A DNA stretch of 64,000 bases from an uncultured bacterium (GCA_903857865.1 CAIOGO010000016.1:1-64000); one strand, 5' to 3'; numbered from the stretch's first letter, positions 15,828 through 24,361 are shown. Made by a program: numbers and translations. Notes: a model not told the origin generated them from the letters alone.

Positions 15828-16778
15828 ATGCCCATCACGTTCCCGTCCCGCGGCTCTGCGCCTCGTGAAATGCGGACGGAGCGTCTGATCCTCCGCCCAC
15901 TGCGCGCCTCCGACGTTGAGCGCGACTACGACGCGGTGATGTCGAGCGCTGCCGAGCTGCGCCGCTGTCGCGGGAGCGAGTGGCCGTCGGGCGACTTCAC
16001 GTTGGCCGAGAACCTGGCCGACCTCGAGCGTCACGAGCGCGAGCACGAGAGCGGCGAGGCATTCACCTACACGGTGCTCGCTCCGGATGAGGCGCGCTGC
16101 CTCGGCTGCGTCTACATCGTTCGCGTGTGGCCCGAGGCCACGCCTCTGTGCGGCACGGCTGCTTGTGCGGCCTGTGTCGGCTTCTGGGTCCGCACGTCGG
16201 AGCAGGCGAACGATCTCGATCGACACCTCCTTGCCGCGCTCCGCGGGTGGCTGAAGGCAGAGTGGTCCTTGGACTGCGTCCTGTTCACGAACTACGCCGC
16301 CGACATCCGACAAGCCGCCCTCCTCGACGAGACGGGCTTGTCGCGGCTCCCGCTCGCGTGGCCGGACGGTCGCAGCGGTTGGGCCTTCCGCATGGAACGT
16401 TCTGGAGCCACTGGCCGCGTGGACCGCAAAGCGCTCGTTCGTGAGTACATCGAGACGCCGCGGCCGGCGGGCGTCTACCGCGTTCGGAATACTGCGAGTG
16501 GGAAGTCCCTCGTGGGGTCGAGCCCCAATCTCCCCGGCATGCTCAACCGTCAACGATTCCAGTTGGAGGGCGATCTGCACCCCGACAAGGAATTGCAGGC
16601 GGACTGGAATGACCTCGGTCCGGACGCGTTCACGTTCGAAACGCTCGATCTGCTCAAGCCGTCGGACGACCCTGGCTACGACTCGACCGAGGATCTTCGG
16701 GCGCTGAAGGAGATGTGGCTGGAGAAGCTTGCAGCATCGGGCGTGCCGCTGTACCGACGGTCGAGCCGAGACACCTAG
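15828..16778 (+). CDS. GNAT acetyltransferase fused to a GIY-YIG domain
   Basis: 316 residues; the ATG at 15828 is chosen over one at 15801 because GGGAGG lies 6 bp upstream. Residues 1 to about 200 are a RimJ-type GNAT (MRTERLILRPLRASDVE, CLGCVYIVRVWPE), although the acetyl-CoA loop is poorly conserved. The last 110 residues are a GIY-YIG module: PAGVYRVRNTASGKSLVGSS, MLNRQRFQLEGDLHPDKELQ, DWNDLGPDAFTFETLD, a layout known from small stand-alone GIY-YIG family proteins. The tyrosine of YIG is changed (SLVGS), which raises the question of nuclease activity. Fusion of these two folds in one protein is uncommon. Confidence 0.82.
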   Translation: MPITFPSRGSAPREMRTERLILRPLRASDVERDYDAVMSSAAELRRCRGSEWPSGDFTLAENLADLERHEREHESGEAFTYTVLAPDEARCLGCVYIVRVWPEATPLCGTAACAACVGFWVRTSEQANDLDRHLLAALRGWLKAEWSLDCVLFTNYAADIRQAALLDETGLSRLPLAWPDGRSGWAFRMERSGATGRVDRKALVREYIETPRPAGVYRVRNTASGKSLVGSSPNLPGMLNRQRFQLEGDLHPDKELQADWNDLGPDAFTFETLDLLKPSDDPGYDSTEDLRALKEMWLEKLAASGVPLYRRSSRDT

Positions 16779-16791
16779 CGTTGGCGAGTAG

Positions 16792-16933
16792 GGGGACACA
16801 TACCCTGTTTCGCAATCGCGGTTGCGGCCGCGAGCTAAGCCTGCGGCACCAGACAGACAAGGTATGAGTCCCCGCAGACAATCGCGACCGCGACCGAAGC
16901 TTGGAGCGCTGGACAAATAAGGTATGTGTCCCC
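16792..16933. repeat. REP-like palindrome cluster (GGGGACACATACC / GGTATGTGTCCCC)
   Basis: GGGGACACATACC (16792-16804) faces two inverted copies, GGTATGAGTCCCC (16861-16873) and GGTATGTGTCCCC (16921-16933), the latter two spaced 60 bp. The intervening DNA is rich in imperfect palindromes (GCAATCGCGGTTGCGG). This is the form of extragenic palindromic or small non-autonomous IS200/605-type elements. The last copy supplies a possible GTG start for the following gene. Confidence 0.7.
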
Positions 16934-16952
16934 GCAGGATACACTCACGCCT

Positions 16953-17531
16953 GTGGATGCCTTTGCGCCCGTACGCCTTCGGTCGAGGGATGCCGCGCGC
17001 TACGCGCGGCTTCGCCTGCGCATGCTGCTTGACGCTCCTTGGGCGTTCGGCGCGAGCCCGGAGGGCGACAAGGGTTTGGACGTTGCGCATCTCACGCAGG
17101 CACTCGCGAGCGAGGACTACGCGATCTTCGCCATCGATGCGCCTGCGCCCACCGGTGCGTGGGCGGACGCGGCAGGCGAGACGCGGGAGGAGCCGGAACT
17201 CATCGCAGCGGCTGGCATCATGAGGGCGCGGTCGCCCAAGTCCGCTCACCGAGCGTCGATCTGGGGCGTGTTCGTTGAGCCGGCCTACCGCGGAAACGGC
17301 CTTGGGAGGGCGGTCGTGACTGCCGCCATCGCTCTCGCGCGCTCGTGGCCGGGCGTCGACTACATCGACCTCGGAGCGAGCGAACGCGCACCCGAGGCGC
17401 AGTGTCTCTACGAGAACCTTGGCTTCCGAGCGTGGGGCCGCGAGCCTGAGGCCACCGAGATCAGCGGGCGCCGGTACGACGAGATTCACATGACATTGCG
17501 GCTGCGACCTGGTGACGGCCGCGGGGTATGA
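16953..17531 (+). CDS. GNAT family N-acetyltransferase
   Basis: About 192 residues. The N-terminus APVRLRSRDAARYARLRLRM and APWAFGAS is typical of one GNAT branch; motif A is WGVFVEPAYRGNGLGRAVV, with the intact G-x-G-L-G loop, and LYENLGFRAWG is motif B. GTG at 16953 is preferred; an in-frame GTG at 16926 would add nine residues but lies inside the repeat arm. The gene runs into the next one: its stop is 13 bp before that ATG, so the two are probably cotranscribed. Substrate unknown. Confidence 0.82.
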   Translation: MDAFAPVRLRSRDAARYARLRLRMLLDAPWAFGASPEGDKGLDVAHLTQALASEDYAIFAIDAPAPTGAWADAAGETREEPELIAAAGIMRARSPKSAHRASIWGVFVEPAYRGNGLGRAVVTAAIALARSWPGVDYIDLGASERAPEAQCLYENLGFRAWGREPEATEISGRRYDEIHMTLRLRPGDGRGV

Positions 17532-17544
17532 GGCGGAGGGAGAC

Positions 17545-18012
17545 ATGCCGAGTCCAGTCTACGGCCCATGGTGGGCTTCCATCACGGTCTGGGGCGTTGT
17601 GAACGCCGTCAACGTCCTGCAGGCGGCGGGGTTCCTATCGCGCGTGGGGACGAAGAGTATGGTGACGAATCACGCCCTCGGGTACGCGATCGCGGCGCTC
17701 GCCATTCCTGCAGCAGCCACTCTGGTTGGACTCATTCGTGCGAAGGCCGGCTGGCTGGCGTGGGCTGGACCAGCCACCTTCGTGGCCTTTGTCGCGCTCA
17801 TGGTCGTCGTGGACTACGCGGCGCCGACCGAATTCCGCTCGCCGTCACGTCCGGCCATCCTCGTGCCCTACCTCCTCCTCTTCTTCGGCGCGATCCTCCT
17901 CATGGGCCTTCCAATGTTCTCACTGGATCGGCGTCTCTGGCTGATTACGGTGGCGACGACCGTCCTGCTTCTCGGCTCGATGGGCGCCGCGATCCTCGCC
18001 GGCGTCGGCTGA
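17545..18012 (+). CDS. Small multi-pass membrane protein
   Basis: 155 residues with about four or five hydrophobic helices. ATG 17545 follows GGAGGGAG. A conserved-looking loop VVVDYAAPTEFRS ... LVPYLLLFFGA is shared with the membrane protein at 23921-24361 (LLDYWPKVDFR ... VVPYVTLFFAS), so the two are paralogues of a family I cannot name. Cotranscribed with the upstream GNAT. Confidence 0.75.
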   Translation: MPSPVYGPWWASITVWGVVNAVNVLQAAGFLSRVGTKSMVTNHALGYAIAALAIPAAATLVGLIRAKAGWLAWAGPATFVAFVALMVVVDYAAPTEFRSPSRPAILVPYLLLFFGAILLMGLPMFSLDRRLWLITVATTVLLLGSMGAAILAGVG

Positions 18013-18179
18013 TCGCGCGTGCTCCTCGCCGGCGCGGCTCAGTCAGGCGCCTCGCCTGGCACCCTTCGGGACGTGAGAGACGATCTTCTCTAGATCAGAA
18101 CGACAGGAGCATGTCACGGCTTTCACGGTGACTGGGGCGTGAGCCTGGACGCCCGTGGGCGGTAGAATGCTCTCCGTCG

Positions 18180-19424
18180 ATGAATCGCATGCCTGAGGAC
18201 TACGTGGAGCGAGTTCGGGAAAGCATCTTGGCTGGCGAGTCCCTCGTGCGCGCCACCTTCAGCGGACGCCAGAGTGGGGCGACGCTTGAGTGGGTCAGGG
18301 TTGTGGTGCGCCCGGTGCAGATCAAGGGGGCGCTTCATTGGCAGGTTTCCCACTTCGACGAGCAGAAGGACCTCACCAAGAACTACTCTGCCGAGGACGT
18401 TGCCGGGAAGGTCGACGAGCTCCTCGCGCTTTCATTCAAGAACATCCACGTGGAGACGACGATCGGCGGCCTCGAGGTTCGGATTACCAAGAAGGGCAAA
18501 GCCCTCTTCCGCGAGACTCCATCGGCCGAACGGCGCGCAAGCGCGGACCTGTCTCACGACCGCGACAAGAAGAAGGTCCTGTCTGTCGGCGACTCCGCGC
18601 CGTTCCTGGAGGCCGTGGGAATCCTGACGAAGAGCGGCAAGATCAAGGCAGATCGGCAAGGCAAGTTCCGGCAGATCAACGAATTCCTACGACTGGTCGA
18701 GGAGACCGGCGTGTTCGACGAGGGGCCAGGAACCCCCGTCCACATCGTCGACTGCGGCTGCGGCAACGCCTACCTCACGTTCGCCATCTACCACTACGTC
18801 AACCATATCCTGGGACTGCCCGCTCACGTCGTTGGCGTGGACGTGAAGGGCGATCTCCTGGAGCGACACCGGGAGAAGGCACGGGCGCTGGGATGGGATC
18901 GGCTGACCTTCGAGGTCGGCTCGATCGCCGACTTCCAGCCCGGCGTCACTCCTGACGCAGTGCTGGCTTTGCACGCGTGCGACACGGCGACCGACGATGC
19001 CCTGGCGCGGGGCATCCGCTGGAGTAGCCGGCTTATCATGAGCGCGCCCTGTTGCCAACACGAGCTGCAGCAGCAGCTATCCCGCATTCCCGTACCCGAC
19101 CCGTTCCGAGCCGTCTCGCGTCACGGGATTCTCGGCGAGCGCCTTGGGGACATCCTGACGGACACGTTCCGGGCGGCCATCCTGCGAATCATGGGCTATC
19201 GCACGGACGTGATTCAGTTCGTCTCGACGGAGCACACCGCGAAGAACCTGATGATTCGTGCCGTGAAGACGTCCGAGTCCGGGAGCGCCCACTCCGTGGA
19301 GGAGTACAAGGCTCTGAAGGACTACTGGCGCGTCACGCCGCACCTCGAGCGATTGTTGGGCGTCGAACTCACGCAGCGACTCCATCGGACGCGTGAGCCC
19401 TCGGACGATGGGCAGGGCCCATGA
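18180..19424 (+). CDS. Class I SAM-dependent methyltransferase, METTL25/Methyltransf_32-like
   Basis: 414 residues. After an N-terminal domain of about 165 residues (HFDEQKDLTKNYS, KNIHVETTIGGLEVRITKKG) comes a Rossmann methyltransferase: motif I IVDCGCGNAYLTFAIYHYV, acidic loop VVGVDVKGDLL, LALHACDTATDDAL and the SAPCCQHEL cysteine-histidine motif, found in the METTL25/GSTCD-like family implicated in RNA modification. Probable nucleic acid or translation-factor methylase; the actual substrate is unknown. A TAGAAT -10-like element lies at 18163-18168, very close to the start, so the leader would be short. Confidence 0.85.
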   Translation: MNRMPEDYVERVRESILAGESLVRATFSGRQSGATLEWVRVVVRPVQIKGALHWQVSHFDEQKDLTKNYSAEDVAGKVDELLALSFKNIHVETTIGGLEVRITKKGKALFRETPSAERRASADLSHDRDKKKVLSVGDSAPFLEAVGILTKSGKIKADRQGKFRQINEFLRLVEETGVFDEGPGTPVHIVDCGCGNAYLTFAIYHYVNHILGLPAHVVGVDVKGDLLERHREKARALGWDRLTFEVGSIADFQPGVTPDAVLALHACDTATDDALARGIRWSSRLIMSAPCCQHELQQQLSRIPVPDPFRAVSRHGILGERLGDILTDTFRAAILRIMGYRTDVIQFVSTEHTAKNLMIRAVKTSESGSAHSVEEYKALKDYWRVTPHLERLLGVELTQRLHRTREPSDDGQGP

Positions 19425-19580
19425 ACCTCGATTCGGGGACATCGCATACCACATTTCGCTGTGCGAAGCGGCGAGCGATCAGCGATCGGCCGTACTCCGC
19501 AGAGCTGGTTCGGGATTCCGCCGGACGCCGACGATCCGGTAGACTGATGCGACTTGAACGGAGCGCAACGGAGGGATGAG

Positions 19581-20054
19581 ATGAAGATCGGGATCGTCGT
19601 GTACTCGCAAACGGGGAATACGCTGTCAGTCGCCACGAAGCTGAAGGAGAAGCTGGCGGCGGCCGGACACTCGGTGGCTCTGGAGCAGGTGAAGCTTGTC
19701 GGGGAACGCAAGTCGGGATCGAGGGAGTTTCAGCTCGGGTCGTTGCCGGATGTGACGCCGTATGACGTTCTCGTGATCGGTGCGGCGGTGGAGGCGTTCT
19801 CGCTCTCTGCGGTGATGACTAAGTGCCTGGGTGAGATTGGGTCTCTCGAGAAGAAGAGCGTGGTCTGCCTGATCACGCAGGCCTTCCCGTTTGCCTGGCT
19901 CGGTGGGAACCGCGCCGCGCTGCAGATGCGAAAGCTGTGCGAGTCTAAGGGCGCCGCGGTCCGTGGGGCGGCGGTCGTCAACTGGATGGGCAAGGGCCTC
20001 GATCGGCGGATTGCGAACGGCGTCGAGAGGCTGAGCAAGCTCGTCTCGGGCTGA
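19581..20054 (+). CDS. Flavodoxin-fold protein
   Basis: 157 residues. VVYSQTGNTLSVATKL is the FMN phosphate-binding loop, and DVLVIGAAVEAFSLSAVM the second flavin loop region. It may serve as a low-potential electron carrier or FMN-dependent quinone reductase. The ATG at 19581 follows GGAGGGATGAG; an upstream in-frame start is less supported. A TAGACT element at 19540-19545 may be its -10. Single gene. A second flavodoxin-like gene is at 47175-47663. Confidence 0.85.
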   Translation: MKIGIVVYSQTGNTLSVATKLKEKLAAAGHSVALEQVKLVGERKSGSREFQLGSLPDVTPYDVLVIGAAVEAFSLSAVMTKCLGEIGSLEKKSVVCLITQAFPFAWLGGNRAALQMRKLCESKGAAVRGAAVVNWMGKGLDRRIANGVERLSKLVSG

Positions 20055-20192
20055 GCCGGCACTCGCTTGCTCGGTGGCAGCTGCGCGATTTGATCCGCGC
20101 GTTTCCGCGGGCTACGGTTGCGGCGTTCTTGTTGGAGACATCGCGGCTGACCACCTGACTGACGGGCGCAGCATAGGATGACTGGGGGATCT

Positions 20193-21017
20193 ATGACGAC
20201 GGTACACGCGGTGGAAACCATTAACATGGCGGTGTTCCTCGACTTCGAGAACATCGCGCTGGGCGTTCGCGAGGCAAACTATCCGCAATTCGACATTGAT
20301 AAGGTGCTCGAGCGGCTCCTCTTGAAGGGCAGCATCGTCGTCAAGAAGGCCTATTGCGACTGGGCGCGCTACAAGGAGTTTAAGAGCGCGATGCACGAGG
20401 CGTCGTTTGAGCTCATCGAGATCCCGCACGTCCGCCAATCGGGCAAGAACTCGGCCGACATCCGCATGGTCGTCGACGCGCTCGACCTGTGCTACACGAA
20501 GGGGCATGTGGACACGTTCGTGCTCATCAGCGGCGATTCCGACTTCTCCCCGCTCGTCAGCAAGCTTCGCGAGAACAACAAGACCGTCATCGGAGTCGGC
20601 GTCAAGAATTCGTCGGCGGATCTGCTTGTCGCCAACTGCGACGAGTTCATCTTCTACGATGACCTCGTGCGCCCGAAGCGCCCGGAGGCCAAGCCCCGCC
20701 GGCAGCCGGCCAAGAAGCCCGTCGGAACGCGGGCCGCGAAAGTGGCGTCACCGATAGAGGACAAGAAGCGCGAGGCGTGGGCGCTCGTCGCCGAGACGTA
20801 CGAGGCTCTCGTGGAGGAGCGCGGCGAAGGGGAGAACATCTGGGGGTCGATGATCAAGCAGACGCTGAAGCGCCGCAAGCCTGGCTTCAGCGAATCGTAC
20901 TACGGGTTCGGGTCGTTCGGGCAGTTGCTCGAGGAGGCCGGTGCGCAAGGGATCCTCGAACTCGAACGCGATGACAAGTCGGGAGGCTTCATCATCAAGA
21001 GCTGCCGGAGTCCGTAG
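20193..21017 (+). CDS. NYN-domain RNase-like protein with OST-HTH/LOTUS domain
   Basis: 274 residues. Residues about 10-150 are a LabA/DUF88-type NYN (PIN-like) domain with the acidic metal residues in FLDFENIALG, DIRMVVDALD and LISGDSDFSPLV. A basic linker (RPKRPEAKPRRQPAKKP) leads to a C-terminal OST-HTH/LOTUS domain (REAWALVAETYEALV, SMIKQTLKRRKPGFSE), an RNA-binding winged helix. Predicted endoribonuclease acting on structured or targeted RNA. ATG 20193 is preferred since GGGGGA lies 5 bp upstream; ATG 20178 is in frame too. Confidence 0.88.
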   Translation: MTTVHAVETINMAVFLDFENIALGVREANYPQFDIDKVLERLLLKGSIVVKKAYCDWARYKEFKSAMHEASFELIEIPHVRQSGKNSADIRMVVDALDLCYTKGHVDTFVLISGDSDFSPLVSKLRENNKTVIGVGVKNSSADLLVANCDEFIFYDDLVRPKRPEAKPRRQPAKKPVGTRAAKVASPIEDKKREAWALVAETYEALVEERGEGENIWGSMIKQTLKRRKPGFSESYYGFGSFGQLLEEAGAQGILELERDDKSGGFIIKSCRSP

Positions 21018-21197
21018 GCGCCCGAGAGCGCGCATCCGAGACTTCCGGCCTCTGTGGCATACCTCCCGTCGGCGTCGGCCGGCCTTCTTCGGCTGTCCGC
21101 ATGGTTGAGGCCGTTGCCATCGGGCCGGCTATGGGAGTATGCTTCGGCCTTGTGGCTCCGAAGGCCACTAGCACGTCTCGGTGGGGGGAGGAATACG

Positions 21198-21305
21198 ATG
21201 GCAAAAGATCAAGACATCAAGAAGTCATCGAACAAGAAGGCGCCGCAGAAGACGCTGAAAGAGAAGCGCGCGGCGAAGAAGGCAAAGAAGGCGGAGAAAG
21301 CCTGA
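21198..21305 (+). CDS. 35-residue lysine-rich small protein
   Basis: MAKDQDIKKSSNKKAPQKT followed by a lysine/alanine tail, 35 residues with 14 lysines. It is short, but the ribosome site is excellent (GGGGGGAGGA, 5 bp before ATG), and a strong hairpin terminator follows 43 bp after the stop, so expression is likely. The composition suggests nucleic acid or ribosome binding, by inference only. I know similar orphan K-rich micro-proteins with the KTLKEKRAAKK core, but no defined function. Confidence 0.65.
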   Translation: MAKDQDIKKSSNKKAPQKTLKEKRAAKKAKKAEKA

Positions 21306-21347
21306 GTCGTGTCGGCCCGATGATGCGGGCTGGTACGAAGTAGATTG

Positions 21348-21379
21348 CGGGCCCGCGCACAGCGTGGGCCCGGTTTGTT
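21348..21379 (+). terminator. Rho-independent terminator
   Basis: CGGGCCCGCGC (21348-21358), loop ACA, GCGTGGGCCCG (21362-21372), then GTTTGTT. An 11-bp stem with one G-T pair, after the lysine-rich gene. Confidence 0.7.
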
Positions 21380-21596
21380 GGGACGCCCTTCGCGGCGACG
21401 CCCTCCGCCACGCAGTGTCCATGGCGGCCGGTATGGACCTTCTCAGGCCGAGGCGCCACTTCAGTGCTGAGGTAGGGGTCCTTTCGTCGCGTTCCTCGTC
21501 GCCCCACCCATTCTCCTGCTGCGCGGCTTGGTCGGTGAGCGGCTGCCCGGCTACCCTGCGCAGTGAAGCTGACGCGTGGGAGCAGCGGAGGTGGCG

Positions 21597-22421
21597 ATGA
21601 GCGCGAGAGAGGTGGGGCTGTTCCCCGAACGAGGGGAGCAAGGCGCTGGCGACGCGGTGTCGCGCGACACCAAGCTGCCGCCGCTTGATGCACACGGGCA
21701 CTTCGATCCCCAGCGTGCGTCCGAGGAGCTTCTCGCTTCGGGATGCGTGCTTGCGGGGACGCTCTCGCCGGAGGAGTGGGACGTCGCCTCGTCTCGAAGA
21801 GACCCGTTCGTCGCGTGGGGCATCGGCTGCCATCCGCGGCTCCCGCGAGCTCAGGCGGCGTTCGACCCGCGGAGATTCCGAGCGTTTGCGGAAGAGACGG
21901 CCGTGATCAGCGAGATCGGGCTCGATGCCGGATCGCGCGTTCCGATCGACGTCCAGCTTGGGACCTTCCGCGAGATCCTTGAGTTCGTCGCGGAGACGCC
22001 ACGCCTCGTCAGCATTCACAGCTACGCCGCGACGGGTCTTGTTCTCGATGAGTTCGAACGGCGTCCGATTCGCGTGCCGATCCTGCATTGGTGGACCGGG
22101 TCCGCCGCCGAGACGCGGAGGGCCGTCGAGCTAGGGTGTCTGTTCTCGGTCCACTCGCAAGTGGCCCGGCGGTCTGTGCACCATACGGCGATTCCAAAGG
22201 ATCGACTTCTCGTCGAGAGCGATCATGGCGTCAACGATCCGCCCGCGGCTATCCCGTGCCGCATCGAGTGGGTCGAACACCTCGTGAGCCAGCATCTGAA
22301 GTGCCAGCGATCGGACGTGCGTGCGCTCGCCTGGGCGAACCTCCGCCGCATCGTCGATGAGGTCGGTGTGCGCAATCTCTTGCCGGACGGGATCTGCCGG
22401 GTTCTCGAATGGGAGGAGTGA
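21597..22421 (+). CDS. TatD-like metal-dependent hydrolase
   Basis: 274 residues. DAHGHFD gives the H-x-H metal site; WGIGCHPRL, SEIGLD, SIHSYAA and VESDHG supply the further histidine, glutamate and aspartate positions of the TatD amidohydrolase fold, though several are in variant contexts (ILHWWTGS where TatD has H-x-F-S-G). TatD proteins are 3'-5' exonucleases or deoxyribonucleases. The leading 25 or so residues (REVGLFPERGEQ) are extra. ATG 21597 lies 5 bp after GGAGG. No QueC-like or ATPase genes accompany it, so there is no reason to read it as part of a defence operon. Confidence 0.8.
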   Translation: MSAREVGLFPERGEQGAGDAVSRDTKLPPLDAHGHFDPQRASEELLASGCVLAGTLSPEEWDVASSRRDPFVAWGIGCHPRLPRAQAAFDPRRFRAFAEETAVISEIGLDAGSRVPIDVQLGTFREILEFVAETPRLVSIHSYAATGLVLDEFERRPIRVPILHWWTGSAAETRRAVELGCLFSVHSQVARRSVHHTAIPKDRLLVESDHGVNDPPAAIPCRIEWVEHLVSQHLKCQRSDVRALAWANLRRIVDEVGVRNLLPDGICRVLEWEE

Positions 22422-22508
22422 GCGTCCGGACCTCGCGCGCGTCGAGCGGGGCGGTATCCTTTGCTTGCGAGTCTGGTGCCTCGTGGCGCAGTTCGCGGAG
22501 GTGTCTGC

Positions 22509-22967
22509 ATGGCGGAGGTTCAGAGCCCACTCGTTTACGGCTGCAATCTCATCATCGTGCGGGACGCGGGGAAGATGCGTTCGATGATCTGCTCGTGGGC
22601 GACCCAAGTCAGCGAGCGGCACGTCGTCTTGTGCCTCGGTGCGCAGAGCGAGACCGGGAAGGCGCTGCGCGAGGGCATGGAATTCTCGATCAACGTGCTC
22701 TTGCGCGAGCAGTTCGAGCTTGCGCGCCTGGCGGGAATGAGCCACTCGAGCGCGACCGACAAGCTGGCTGGCGTTCCGGTCGTCGAAGAGGCGGGCGTCG
22801 TGACGCTGAAGCGCGCGAAGAAGACGATGCGCTGCCGGGTCGAGCGATTCCTCGACCTCGCCCCGGACGGAGCGACGCGCGGCGTGTTGGCGGAGATCGT
22901 CTCTCCCGTCATTGAGCAGGACGGCGACCCGCTCTTGCTCGACGACTTCTTCCGCGAGGCGCAGTAG
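22509..22967 (+). CDS. Flavin reductase-like / flavoredoxin family protein
   Basis: 152 residues; GGAGG is 7 bp before the ATG. The order of strands (NLIIVRDAGKMRSMICSWATQVS, VVLCLGAQSETGKALREG, EFSINVL, LAGVPVVEEAGVVTL, CRVERFLDL) agrees with the flavin reductase-like FMN-binding split barrel, where SINVL and the following REQ segment contact FMN. It probably transfers electrons from NAD(P)H to FMN or a redox protein. TATCCT at 22455-22460 may be a -10. Confidence 0.75.
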   Translation: MAEVQSPLVYGCNLIIVRDAGKMRSMICSWATQVSERHVVLCLGAQSETGKALREGMEFSINVLLREQFELARLAGMSHSSATDKLAGVPVVEEAGVVTLKRAKKTMRCRVERFLDLAPDGATRGVLAEIVSPVIEQDGDPLLLDDFFREAQ

Positions 22968-23146
22968 AGAGGGCAAGAACGATCCAGGATGCCCGCGGAG
23001 GCGGACGTCGGTGCGCCGATGCGGGGAGCCGCGCAATGAGCCTGTAGGCCTGCGCTCGTGGAGCGGCTGCGTTGGATCCAGGCGACCGACGGTACAATGG
23101 CCGCGGAACGATCCATCGAACTGGAGTGGTGCGGAGGGACTCTTCG

Positions 23147-23857
23147 ATGTCGAGGCGTCTTCTAACGAGCTGTCTAGCGCTCCTGTTGCTGGCCACCGGC
23201 GCGGCGGCGAGCGGCCGGGCTATGACCCTCTCGACGGGCGGGCAGACGTTCGCCATTCCCGCCAGGAGCGCGCCGACGCTCGACGAGCGGATGATGCCCG
23301 ACGAGTGGGGTGCCGGACTGCGTCTGCTGTTCTCCGATGGAGGCGAGCTGCGTCTCCTCGAGAGCGACGGTGCCCTGTGCCTCGGGATCGGTGAGAACTT
23401 CGAGGGGCTGACCACGACGTCGGTGTTTCTGGAACGAGACGGTGTGGTCTCTATCCTCCACGCTTCGGGCTCTCTGGGGACGGCCCGCTACGCACAGGCC
23501 GGCGACCGATGGGTGCTCGTCCAGCCCTTCGCTTGGGCCCCATACGGGGTGACCACGCAGAGCGCGGCGGCGCAGAACGCGCGGCAGACCTACTTCGCGA
23601 GGAACGGCTGGCTCGCGAATCTCGGATCGATGACGACGACGCAGGGGATCGAGGTCAAGGTCGTCCTTGCGGCCGGCACGTACCGCCTCGCGGTCGCGTA
23701 CCTGTGCTCCGCCGACTGGAGCCGTGCCGCGGTGTGCCCGATGGACGTGTCCGACGACGCCGGGAACGGTCTTCTCCTCCGCGCCAACGCGCCGGACTCG
23801 ATGACGCTGCACTTCGCGCCGCGAACGTGGATGACGCTTGAGGTGCCCGGCGAGTGA
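23147..23857 (+). CDS. Secreted hypothetical protein
   Basis: 236 residues with a clear signal peptide (MSRRLLTSCLALLLLATGAAA-SG). The mature part is beta-rich with no cysteine cluster at its start; two short segments (LLFSDGGELRLLESDG, DGVVSILHASGSLG) look like strand-turn repeats. No domain recognised. ATG 23147 follows GCGGAGGGAC; TACAAT at 23093-23098 is a good -10. It is followed by a possible stem in the 63-bp gap and then by a membrane protein gene. Confidence 0.72.
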   Translation: MSRRLLTSCLALLLLATGAAASGRAMTLSTGGQTFAIPARSAPTLDERMMPDEWGAGLRLLFSDGGELRLLESDGALCLGIGENFEGLTTTSVFLERDGVVSILHASGSLGTARYAQAGDRWVLVQPFAWAPYGVTTQSAAAQNARQTYFARNGWLANLGSMTTTQGIEVKVVLAAGTYRLAVAYLCSADWSRAAVCPMDVSDDAGNGLLLRANAPDSMTLHFAPRTWMTLEVPGE

Positions 23858-23920
23858 GGTTGGGCTGACGTAGCGTCGCGCCTCCCGGTCGGAGGCGGCG
23901 CGACGTCAAGAGGTGACGGG

Positions 23921-24361
23921 GTGCGACAGACGTTGGATCTCGTGGGAGCATCCGTAACCGTCGGGATCTACGTCCTGTGCATCCTGGTGTTCGTCTCTCG
24001 CCTCGTGGGGAAGCCCGAAGTAGGGCACGGCATCGGCTGGGCGCTCCATGCGGCCGTCGTGCCGCTCGTCGTTCTGCTCATCCTCGGCCGCGGACTCGAA
24101 CGGCAGGCGCTGTACGATCTCCAGATCGGGCTCATGCTGGGGTTTCTCGCCGTCGAGTTTCTGCTCGACTACTGGCCGAAGGTCGACTTTCGGCACACGC
24201 AATGGATCGTGGTCCCCTACGTCACGCTGTTCTTTGCCAGCACGGGCGGCATGCTCGGAGTTGCCTCGGCCGCGGGAAGAGCTTGGATGCTGCCCGCGGT
24301 GGTGCTGTACCTCGTCATGGCAGTCCTCGCGTTCGTCCAGCGGGCGCGAACAGGCATGTAG
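23921..24361 (+). CDS. Small multi-pass membrane protein, paralogue of the one at 17545
   Basis: 146 residues with four predicted helices, starting with GTG 23921 after AAGAGGTGA. The DYWPKVDFRHTQWIVVPYV segment and following LFF are shared with the protein at 17545-18012 (DYAAPTEFR ... VPYLLLFF). Function unknown; the conserved charged loop between two helices suggests a ligand or partner site. Confidence 0.72.
   Translation: MRQTLDLVGASVTVGIYVLCILVFVSRLVGKPEVGHGIGWALHAAVVPLVVLLILGRGLERQALYDLQIGLMLGFLAVEFLLDYWPKVDFRHTQWIVVPYVTLFFASTGGMLGVASAAGRAWMLPAVVLYLVMAVLAFVQRARTGM

Noticed and set aside
21597-22421. TatD-like protein as part of a Qat-type defence operon
   Set aside because: No QueC-like, QatB-like or ATPase gene is adjacent; the gene stands alone.
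23870-23910. GTAGCGTCG near 23870 as a third copy of the TGTAGCGTCG element
   Set aside because: Lacks the first T-G context and the inverse end; only a GC-rich stem (GCGCCTCC with GGAGGC) is present.
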